The notes under the pieces: generated by a model
The model's input: only the letters and a program-made list of their open reading frames with translations
What the model was told of the DNA's origin: nothing
Databases searched by the model: none
Made by a program: the position numbers and the translations under genes
Source of the DNA: Vavraia culicis subsp. floridensis
Taxonomy: Eukaryota > Microsporidia > Pleistophoridae
Length of the DNA: 64,000 nucleotides
Direction: 5' to 3'
NCBI RefSeq assembly: GCF_000192795.1
Contig: NW_007360629.1
Span: 2,438 to 66,437, forward strand
Shown here: in pieces, positions 49,582 through 58,372 of the stretch
Layout of the letters: each line of letters opens with the position of its first letter
Numbering within the stretch: position 1 is the first letter of the stretch

Positions 49582-51160
49582 GTATACCATTACAAAGACA
49601 ATTGATCTATCGATGACGCAATTGAGCTTTTGGCCTCAAAATGCGATTAAAATCGTGTTATGTATCATAAGATGACAAAAATTCAGCGCTGTTGCAGAGG
49701 ATAGGTGAAAGACCGCAATCAGTAGAATGTTCTGTTTGCTATTGTCTAATAATTCCGATTTCATACGATATTAGATGACTTACTTACCGTTCCAGCTGAA
49801 CTTCACAGTACTACTATACGATTTTTGCCATCTATACATATTTGTTAATTTCTGTGCTTAGTATTTTTTATTCAAACACAGTATGTATCACTGCTTGTGC
49901 GTTATTCGGTATAACTTTTATGTTTTCTATCTTCGGAATTTACTTTACTAACTACTAATATTTTTTTTAATAGCATCAATCTATCTTTGAAAAATAAAAA
50001 GACAACTCGGAAGCTGATTGGTCAGTTCTGTGGAAAAAATTATTTGACCCTTTGAGAAAAATAAAAAATTTTTGTTTCATGTATTTGCACTGAATGAAGA
50101 GTCTAAAGTTGTCGTACAACTCATTCTTTCTGAAACGCCCTCAATTTTTCTCCACTAACAACATCAAAATTACACAATCACCGAATAGTAGCTAATTAGT
50201 TCACTCCTATCATAAGATCCCGAACAATAGAAAAAACATAATACGAAATATGAAAAGAAGAAAGTATCAAAGAATGGATAGAGCATTTTTTCTGTTTTAT
50301 AAACGGAAATAGCGCAGTTAGTCTATTTATAGAAATAGCCGGAATACACGTTTCGAAAGAATCAACCTGTTGGTGAAAAATTACTGTAAAAATAATTGTA
50401 AACTTTAAAAGTACTTCTAGTTGTGTTAAATGTATAGATAATTGGTGGTATGTTCTGAAGACACGTTAAAACTTGCCACTATTCAAAAATATGCGTAGAG
50501 GAACGTATAAATGTAAATAAAGTACAAAACTGAGTAATTTACAACCAATAATACTATTTATAAGCATTCAATTGCCGTATAGTTAACAGTATTAAATATT
50601 CGATTGTTTTTTAGAGATAAATACAGCAAATTTTCACAAAAAATGTTTGAGCTTAAAACATTAAACAAGCATTTAAGAACTTTTGTAAAAAATTTTTCTG
50701 GTAAAGCTTATTTATTAATCCGCTTAATGAGATAACTACTTTTCATGATCAAAAATTTTAGAATTTAAGCGTAGAACAATTCGAAATAACAATATCTTGA
50801 TACTTAGACCCGATTTTAGTGAATTGAACGTTAATACTGTTGTATATGTAAGAGTTATTTACACCGATTATGCTCTTGTCTGGTACTCGTATATTCTTAT
50901 TGGATACAATTTGATATTCCTTGAAACACTAATAAAAATTACTATAAATCAATTAAATAACTTGAATAATTATAGAAAAATTATTTGCAGCCGTAAACAA
51001 CACGTTTTATGCTTGGTTGTCTAACCAATGACAGACTCTGTTGCAATGTATAGACTAATTGGGTTAATTAGTACGCATTATTTACTTGAAAAATATATGA
51101 TTTTAATGTTTAAAAATAGTAATTTTAAATTATTCTCATGCGGTAAATTTTGAATAAAAG
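49582..51160. other. AT-rich intergenic with a possible Helitron-like terminus
   Basis: No gene supported. The only recognisable item is the hairpin-plus-TTAG end at 50292-50321, listed separately. Confidence 0.4.
50292..50321 (+). mobile_element. possible solo Helitron-like 3' terminus
   Basis: Hairpin CTGTTT-TAT-AAACGG at 50292-50306, then AAATAGCGCAG and TTAG at 50318-50321 followed by T. ATAGCGCAG(C/T)TAGTCT is shared with copy 1 at 599-614. No helicase coding sequence lies upstream, so it would be an internally deleted or old element end. Confidence 0.3.
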
Positions 51161-51170
51161 TATAAATAAA
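51161..51170 (+). promoter_or_regulatory. TATA box of secreted repeat protein gene
   Basis: TATAAATAAA, 36 bases before the ATG at 51197; no CCC box. Confidence 0.5.
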
Positions 51171-51196
51171 TATCAAGAATTCTCTTCTGTAGAATT

Positions 51197-52363
51197 ATGT
51201 CCCGCGTCATAAACTTTTTCATCATGATTTATCTGATATCTTTTATATTTGCATCAAGTTCAAAAAAAAAGGGAACTGATAATCGACTATGGAAAGCGAT
51301 TCGTGGAAAAAAATATAATAATGGAAAGATTAGTAGTAGTCCACTATCGCAACAAACTTGTTTAGCTGCGAATAACTCAGATCCTAATCAGCAAAAAGCG
51401 GATTCCTTAGATGCAACGAATTCTGGTTTACCGACGCAGTCCAAGAAAACCCAGGAACATAAAGTATACACGGTAACTCCTTCAGATACGACGAAAGTAG
51501 GTGACAACACTTTTTTTCTCAAAAAGACAGACAAAGAACCAACCAATAACAACGAGAAAGATATGTCACAATCAGCGTCATTGAATTATGAGCAAGAACT
51601 GGTCCCACACTTGAGAAATCGCTATCGAGAGATCTGCGATGATAAAAAAGAGAATAGTCAAGAATCAGAACAGAACAATGGGCAAGAACTGGTCCCACAT
51701 TTGAGAAATCGTTATCGAAAGACTAGCAATGATAAAAAAGAGAATAGTCAAGAATCAGAACAGAACAATGGGCAAAAACTAGTTCCAAATTCAGGACTCG
51801 TTCATCAAGAGGTCAGCGATGATAAAAAAGAGAATAGTCAAGAATCAAAACAGAACAATGAGCAAGAACTAGTTCATCAAGAGACTAGCGATGATAAAAA
51901 AGAGAATAGTCAAGAATCAGAACAGAACAATGGGCAAGAACTGGTCCCATATTTGAGAAATCGTTATCGAAAGACTAGCGATGATAAAAAAGAGAATAGT
52001 CAAGAATCAGAACAGAACAATGGGCAAAAACTAGTTCCAAATTCAGGACTAGTTCATCAAGAGACTAGCGATGATAAAGAAAAAGACAGTCAGGAGTCAC
52101 AACAGAACAATGAGCAAGAACTAGTTCATCAAGAGACTAGCGATGATAAAAAAGAGAATAGTCAAGAATCAGAACAATCAGGTGAGTCTACTAATGAAAC
52201 TGTTGATAGACTTGTTACTTCAACGAAGCAGGATGGCTACAGACTCAGTGGCAGGCTACCACATCCATACAAGATAAGTTTCAACAGACGTGTTTTATCT
52301 AATAGGATAGCTGCATTTCTACAGCTTATAAAACGGAGAAAAGATAGATTACCTACTAAATAA
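51197..52363 (+). CDS. secreted protein with charged higher-order repeats
   Basis: 388 aa. A signal peptide (MSRVINFFIMIYLISFIFAS) is followed by a basic patch (SSKKKGTDNRLWKAIRGKK). Residues about 130-330 consist of repeats of 24 and 30 residues built on the core DDKKENSQESEQNN. Three unit types occur in order A (GQELVPHLRNRYRKTS ending), B (GQKLVPNSGLVHQETS ending), C (EQELVHQETS ending), and the A-B-C block of 84 residues appears twice. The C-terminus is basic (FNRRVLSNRIAAFLQLIKRR). No transmembrane segment and almost no Cys. It is unrecognised. Repeat-rich secreted proteins of this kind in microsporidia are thought to be surface or host-exposed, but that is inference. The gene is followed by a Helitron fragment in opposite orientation. 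Confidence 0.85.
   Translation: MSRVINFFIMIYLISFIFASSSKKKGTDNRLWKAIRGKKYNNGKISSSPLSQQTCLAANNSDPNQQKADSLDATNSGLPTQSKKTQEHKVYTVTPSDTTKVGDNTFFLKKTDKEPTNNNEKDMSQSASLNYEQELVPHLRNRYREICDDKKENSQESEQNNGQELVPHLRNRYRKTSNDKKENSQESEQNNGQKLVPNSGLVHQEVSDDKKENSQESKQNNEQELVHQETSDDKKENSQESEQNNGQELVPYLRNRYRKTSDDKKENSQESEQNNGQKLVPNSGLVHQETSDDKEKDSQESQQNNEQELVHQETSDDKKENSQESEQSGESTNETVDRLVTSTKQDGYRLSGRLPHPYKISFNRRVLSNRIAAFLQLIKRRKDRLPTK
51590..52175 (+). repeat. coding tandem repeats in A-B-C higher-order array
   Basis: Units of 90, 90 and 72 bp share GATGATAAAAAAGAGAATAG and differ in their second half. The 252-bp A-B-C set is present twice, preceded by a partial A-type unit and ending in a partial unit. All units keep frame. 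Confidence 0.9.
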
Positions 52364-52483
52364 AATTTTTCTTCTTTTAAATGTGTCATGTTATATTTTT
52401 TCGTTTGTTAAGAATTTTTTAGTAGAGGCAAAAGAATAAATTTTCATTCTCTTCATGTGACTATAATATATTTATAAGGAATA
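52364..52483. other. 3' flank of the secreted repeat gene
   Basis: AT-rich; contains AATAAA near 52435, a plausible poly(A) signal. Confidence 0.35.
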
Positions 52484-52502
52484 GCCGGGCGCGCCGTCGA
52501 CG
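52484..52502. other. isolated GC-rich patch with adjoining AscI and SalI sites
   Basis: In very AT-rich surroundings, 17 of 19 bases are G or C. The patch holds GGCGCGCC at 52488-52495 directly followed by GTCGAC at 52496-52501. This looks like polylinker or adapter sequence, or an assembly join, rather than native DNA, but that is inference. Confidence 0.5.
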
Positions 52503-52632
52503 AAACGTATTGAATAGCAGTTTATAATTTTTGGTTTTGAAAAAATGCAAAATAAAAATTTCTATCTTTCATGAAAGGTGAAATAGTTTATTTCTTGAAC
52601 TGATCAATCATCTTTCGAGTTTTCATTTTATA

Positions 52633-52769
52633 TTAACTGTACTATCCCGTTCTTCAAAAACTGATACATGAATGGATAGTAAATCAAAACAGTGCTTTTG
52701 AATATAACTGCAACATCAGGTCATTCCTTTCTACTAACTGTTCCATAGTTTCAAATCAATAAATCACTT
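52633..52769 (-). mobile_element. Helitron-like 3' terminal region, copy 2
   Basis: On the minus strand, following the helicase fragment, it shares GACCTGATGTTGCAGTTATA with copy 1 and ends with a hairpin (GTTTT-TGA-AGAAC), a GGGATAGTACAG spacer and TTAA at 52633-52636, followed by T. The terminal tetranucleotide TTAA departs from the CTRR consensus. Confidence 0.5.
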
Positions 52770-53129
52770 TCATTCCAGTAGCTCATTGTATACAACATTT
52801 CTAGTGTATACTTTACTATCCTCATGCTTTTCTTGGTCTCCATTGTCAGCAACATACACCCTTTGACCATTTGCATGGCGCACTCTCGACAAAGCTACGT
52901 ACAACTGACCATGCATAAAGACTGGGCTGTGCAGATAAACACCTACCTTGTCAAATGACTGACCCTGTGACTTGTGGATTGTCATCGCAAACGAAAGAAG
53001 AACAAGAAACTGTCTTCTCTTGAGTATGAATGGCAGCTGTGTCTCACTCGGCGCCATATCGATTCTTGGTATGACTGCCTTGTTAGATATCCACGAGCCG
53101 ATTGCTGAACTCTTCCTAGTCTGCGGCTC
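52770..53129 (-). pseudogene. Pif1-type helicase C-terminal fragment, copy 2
   Basis: An open frame of about 119 codons on the minus strand ends at 52770. The first in-frame ATG is at 53057 (95 codons), but homology with copy 1 begins upstream of it (KAVIPRIDMAPSETQ). It retains MTIHKSQGQSFDKVGVYL and the motif VI block GQLYVALSRVR that copy 1 has lost. The Walker A/B half of the helicase is absent and a stop precedes at 53130, so the element is 5'-truncated and cannot be autonomous. The 3' flank runs into the shared terminal hairpin. Confidence 0.75.
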
Positions 53130-55018
53130 TCATAATTCTCGATAAGATACTTTGCAATTCTTATTTAACTAATTAGTAAAATCATATTTCATGCCATCAC
53201 GTTTCAAGTTATTTATGGCTTATTCTCATTTCGTATCCATGAAACCGGTAAAACTAATAAAGGTATGACGGAAAATAGCTTGGTCGGTTCTAAATATAAT
53301 TGAAGCACTGTTTGATAGCAATATTTGCAGTCCAAACATACGCCATCGAATTGTTCCAGTTATTATGGATCATCAAATATAGGTGGTAGTGTCATATAAC
53401 AATCCTACCAATAGCAAGCTTATTCAGTAAGAAATTCACATATAAAACAACTTGACTGCCTTTCATGACAGTTAATCTGAATTACGCGAATAAGGCATAT
53501 AATTTTCCAGCTATATCGTAATTTCTGACTGAAACACATTACTTGAACTTGAAAGTTTTGAAGTATCCTATTATAAGGAGATCGTTGAATTATGGTATGT
53601 CGGATGTGTAATGATATTCGAATATGTATGTTATAATTCCACTACAATTTCATCTTGTTTCTTTGGGTAGTTCCCGTCAATTTAAAGTATATGTAAATGA
53701 CCAAAATTCACAATTGATAGCATGCTGCTACCTTCGAGTCACTTAACACGTTCTGATACATCCTCAGGTGGATAAGTTGATTTAAAAAGGAATATCCAGT
53801 TTTATTTCTTAACCATAAATAGCTAATGAATGCGAAATCGGGTGAAAAACAGAGCAAAAGTCTACATGCACCATAACTTACCAAGCCATGGTATCAATTG
53901 AATAAATTACATGTGAAGCTAAAAACCATATGCGATGGAATAGACTTTGTATCTGGAATGTGGTGTTTTTAGGTGTAAACGTGTTATAAAGTGAAATATC
54001 AACGAAAAAATGTTGATGTATAAATGCACCAAAAATAAAATAAATCTCTTGGTGTTTTCACCGTATATTCGTCAATACAAACTGCTTCAAACATCTAAGA
54101 TTTATTAAAAGCATATCAACCTGGATTCTCTTAAACCAAAAACTTTATGCGGTCAGTTTCGCTGTTTCTTTTGTAAATTAAAAATGCAAGCAATTTGAAT
54201 GGATTTCCAGGCTATTCTCGGTATTTGGTTTGCCTCATAAGAACGATAATCCTTACTTGTGTAATCAAGTATAATGCGGTATAAAATTGTAAGTTATAAT
54301 CGTAAAATTGTAGATCACATCACTAAGATAATAATATAGTTCTATATCATTTATTTCTTGCGGTAGATATTGTAGCTCATCTTTGGTAAGCGGTAAAATT
54401 TTATCCAGCAGCTATTAATATCTCCTGTTTGCCTATATTTTCGTTTCATATGATAGGTGATAAACCGGTTTTTCATTGAGATATAAATTGTGGCGGAGTA
54501 AGATGTACTGTTTAATCGCAGTGTCAGAAATTGCACTTTAAAATCATTTTTTATTGGTGGATTATTCAAGGTTAGTGTGTATCGATAGATGGCCCTCCAC
54601 TGTTATAATATGTAGCGTATGATTTCGGTTCGTAATCATTGAAAAATAATCTTTTTACAGGCCTGTTACCATAGTAGCTCTGTTTAGACACAAATGGTAG
54701 TTAGATTTAGTTTAGCTTCGAAAGTTTTATGCATCAACCATAGGAAACATTTTTTACCTCGTAGTTAAAGATGATTTTTACACCGAATAGCTATTTCATC
54801 ATACAAATATATAGTTTTATTTGAGGTTGCACGGTGAGATGTTTATTCATCGCGAAATACTTTAAACGGGGTGATTTTATCAGTCATATTGTATTTGATT
54901 TTACGGATTTATTCTAAATTGTACGAATATGATGTAATCGAATGCTGATAAGTTAAATATGCCGATATGTCATCTAAAAGGAAATTCCATTCAAATATAC
55001 TTTTCGGGCAAATGCAAA
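53130..55018. other. AT-rich intergenic, nothing recognised
   Basis: No further helicase or Rep coding sequence is seen upstream of the Helitron fragment. The secreted-protein frame formally begins at an ATG at 54967. Confidence 0.45.
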
Positions 55019-55026
55019 TATATAAG
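55019..55026 (+). promoter_or_regulatory. TATA box of secreted protein gene
   Basis: TATATAAG, 29 bases before the ATG at 55048. Its spacing supports the internal ATG over the one at 54967. Confidence 0.45.
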
Positions 55027-55047
55027 TATGCACGAGGCCAGACTTCC

Positions 55048-56340
55048 ATGTTCAGGATATATAACATTCGTTTGTATTTCTTGATCATTTACTTGGTTAC
55101 GGGCACTTTAGGAATGAATACCAACAGCGCAAGACAGGCCATTCCAAAAATACAGCGTTCTCTCCCCAAATTTTTCGCTAATCTTGATAAAATGAACCGT
55201 GATTTTATTAGTACTCGAAATTTTGTGCACGAATATGTGAATCACGCTTCACCAAAGGGATCAAAACTCATTGCACATACCAAAATTCCCTTTTCTATGC
55301 GCTTTCTACATCATCCATTGCTACAGAACAAATCTCATAATACATTCGGAATTTCTGATAGTATCCACAGGATGTGTCACTCCACATCTATGGAACAAAA
55401 CGGGACTTCGAGATGTAACCATGTAGAAGATGACCGAATAGTGAACGATGGCTCTTCTTTCATCGATCTGCCATACGTTGAGAACGTTAATAATGGTGGT
55501 TTGGAGCAGACGATCAATGAATGCACAAATTATTCATCAGTTGAAGGAAACGATTTATGTGGTACGAAAAAACAGGAGTTGTGTTCATCATGTGTGGACG
55601 CACAAACAGAGTTAATTGCAGATCTTAAACAACATGGCAATCACACGGTTGAAGAACAAAATTTCGAGAAATATGGTCGAATCAACCCAAAAGAACAGGA
55701 TACAGTTCCTCGATCAGCGGAAAAACTTGGCCATAACACAAAAATGGAGATACATACGGTGAGTGCTTCGAATAGTAATCACGAAACAAAAAATAGGAGA
55801 ACACCCGTTAAAGCTCACAGTTCCTGCGCCTCAAACTTAGAAAGGCGCAGTGATGCGATCAACGCTCTTCTACACGGTTATTTTCAGGGAAATGCCATTG
55901 AAACGCATCCAGAATGTATTTTTTTGTTTAAAAATTCCGTGACAGATTCTACATCGTTTAAATACATGCCAAGAGAACAATGGCGTGAACTAACATGCAA
56001 CCAGAGAAAGGTTGAAGGTCTCATATTAACAAACAGTTACCGTTTTCCTCCTGAACACCTTAAAAAACTGCAATCGTATTCCAACTTGGTCTATGAATAC
56101 GTGTCTTTCATACCCTCCCTTTACGCTACTGCAACGTGGGGATATGTAAGACATGGCGTTACCATAGCATCATTTAACACGTTTCTCGTTAAAATGGTAG
56201 ATCTTCTGAGAAACTTTACACCTGGTGATAATTCTACAGCAAAGATCGCTGACAGTGAAATCAAACAACTTGACGAAGTATGCCACGAATTAGCCGATCA
56301 ACTGAAAAAATTGCAAGAATTTCACGAAAAGGTTAAATAA
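55048..56340 (+). CDS. predicted secreted protein, lineage-specific
   Basis: 430 aa from the ATG at 55048; the frame opens 27 codons earlier at an ATG at 54967. I prefer 55048 because it places a signal peptide (MFRIYNIRLYFLIIYLVTGT) at the N-terminus and has a TATA box 29 bases upstream. The mature protein has a helical start (IQRSLPKFFANLDKMNRDF), a polar, Cys-containing middle (residues about 100-290; NECTNYS, LCGTKKQELCSSCVD), and a C-terminal domain of about 140 residues. That domain ends in a coiled coil (IKQLDEVCHELADQLKKLQE). Several possible N-glycosylation sites are present. No family recognised. It resembles the gene at 36046-36684 in type (secreted, helical C-terminus) but not in sequence. 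Confidence 0.78.
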   Translation: MFRIYNIRLYFLIIYLVTGTLGMNTNSARQAIPKIQRSLPKFFANLDKMNRDFISTRNFVHEYVNHASPKGSKLIAHTKIPFSMRFLHHPLLQNKSHNTFGISDSIHRMCHSTSMEQNGTSRCNHVEDDRIVNDGSSFIDLPYVENVNNGGLEQTINECTNYSSVEGNDLCGTKKQELCSSCVDAQTELIADLKQHGNHTVEEQNFEKYGRINPKEQDTVPRSAEKLGHNTKMEIHTVSASNSNHETKNRRTPVKAHSSCASNLERRSDAINALLHGYFQGNAIETHPECIFLFKNSVTDSTSFKYMPREQWRELTCNQRKVEGLILTNSYRFPPEHLKKLQSYSNLVYEYVSFIPSLYATATWGYVRHGVTIASFNTFLVKMVDLLRNFTPGDNSTAKIADSEIKQLDEVCHELADQLKKLQEFHEKVK

Positions 56341-58364
56341 AAGATTCTTATGGCATTGTAATGAGGTAGTACGTACGCTAATTTATCGCGTCACGCTGTA
56401 ACATTATGGTTTGCACACACAATCATCGGCGATGTTTCGGGAATTTATCATCATATACAATGGAGCATGCTGTACTAAAACCTTTAATATGTAAATTGTA
56501 AGGCGTTCTTGGTACCTTTAACAATAATGTACGGCGCAATGCACCTGGAGGACCACTCTTGTTAGAATGAACGATTGTGTTGTGGCGCTGCGTTCATGTT
56601 TTTGATTAAAGTTATTTATTCTCACGTTCCACACACAACAAACACCCACCATAAAACGGATAAGCCTTTTCTGGTCTTCTGGGACAGACACACGTTTATA
56701 TCATTTGATCAATTTTTTTGAATCGGCTCAAACTATTTTGAGATATTTAAGCCGTTTGCACAGTAGCAAAAGTTACAGGTGCAGGTAACGATCGATCATC
56801 CGCAATAAAACGTATTAAAATCAAAGTTTCTGGCCAACCGATGAAAGCAAGAAAAATATTCTTAAGGCTGCTCTCAGAGGTGCAACATTTCGATCGCAAT
56901 CATCGCCATAAAAATTTTTATCACATATTACACAATATATTGATCAAGAACGCTATATCTTGTAACATGGTTCTTTTTAGCTCTGCATTGGCGTGAAGTG
57001 GCTAATCCGTTGTACTACATACCTACTATTCCGTTGATATTGGTACTATGTTTTAATATTCTCCTTCATTTCCGGTGCAGGATCGAAGTTTAAAGCATAG
57101 CCAAGGATCAAATCGCTTATGAGGTTTATTTAATGAGAGAAAGATCGCCTAATCACCACCGAACACTTAGTCGTATTACACCTACCTATATCTGAATTGG
57201 GATTGCTTATTCATTTTTTAACAAATAAATAATACGAAAATGGCGAATTTCTAGAGAGGAAACATCAAACATATTTTCAAACATAACAGGTAACATTCAA
57301 CAAACAGCACAAATTGGGTGCAGGTGTCAAACACTGCGAGAACATGTCCAATTCTACACAGAATAAAGCAAAACGTCACGCGTGGTTTGCAGACAAGTAG
57401 CACAACTGCTATAAAACGGCGGGCTGCGTCATTACTGCTCTAAATTACGCATATACAAAGTGCAGCGTATCGTTACCATGTTTTTTCCTAAATAGCAACA
57501 ATTCCATGTCTTCTATCCAAGGAACACAAAAGCTGTGACATTTTCGCATCTTCGCAGTTACTTCGCAATTGGACAGCACATCAATTGCTCAATCACTTTT
57601 TATGGTCATTTTGGTATTCACAGTTTGAACAAAAGCCATCACATTTCTGAGTTCGTTGCAGCAATACATTCACTGCGCGATGTAAGTGCAATTCTCGTGC
57701 TATGACGAGAATTATCAAGTAAAAGATATTTTACGCTGCGGATAATATAAAATATTTTTTACTCACAGAACAAATGATCAAAGCGATGTCCTCATTTCAA
57801 GTATCCGCCATAACTCAGATAGAATGATGATAAACGATGTACAGTGATCAACGCGGTCGGCAGAAAAGGTGTTAATTACCTCAATCCACCACACTTACTT
57901 TAAATGCTGCAAAGTAATGAAAATTACCATCTTTTGCGTTGTAAAACACGAAACTACCATATTTGCCGAAAAGGAGAGTGATTAGGTAATTATGTAAACA
58001 AAAAATTGCGGCACAAAAACTACGCAGTCACAGTGGTTATGATCCGATACTTGCTATCTCTCTGGAACAGGCCTTAAAAACTGCAAATGACTTAGAACAG
58101 AGCAGCAGGCACTTAACAATACAGACCAACAAAAAAATGCATTTTACGGGGAATAAAACACGTATCACTCGGTCATAAACTCTGTTTGTACAGAAGCTGC
58201 TTATGCATTTCATTTATTTATCTTCTATTCTCCTTATTATATCACGTTGCTCCTCAACATACTCACCAATGACCCTCATCTGCCCAACCAAACACACTAC
58301 CATTCCTTCCATATCGCTCATCGTATCGTCCAAAAGCTTCAAATCTTCAAAAAGAGTGTCGATA
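56341..58364. other. intergenic, nothing recognised
   Basis: No gene seen. The SPX-EXS frame is open upstream to about 58247 without a good ATG context. Confidence 0.45.
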
Positions 58365-58367
58365 CCC
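58365..58367 (+). promoter_or_regulatory. CCC box of SPX-EXS gene
   Basis: CCC five bases before the ATG at 58373; decides the start. Confidence 0.45.
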
Positions 58368-58372
58368 TCCAT

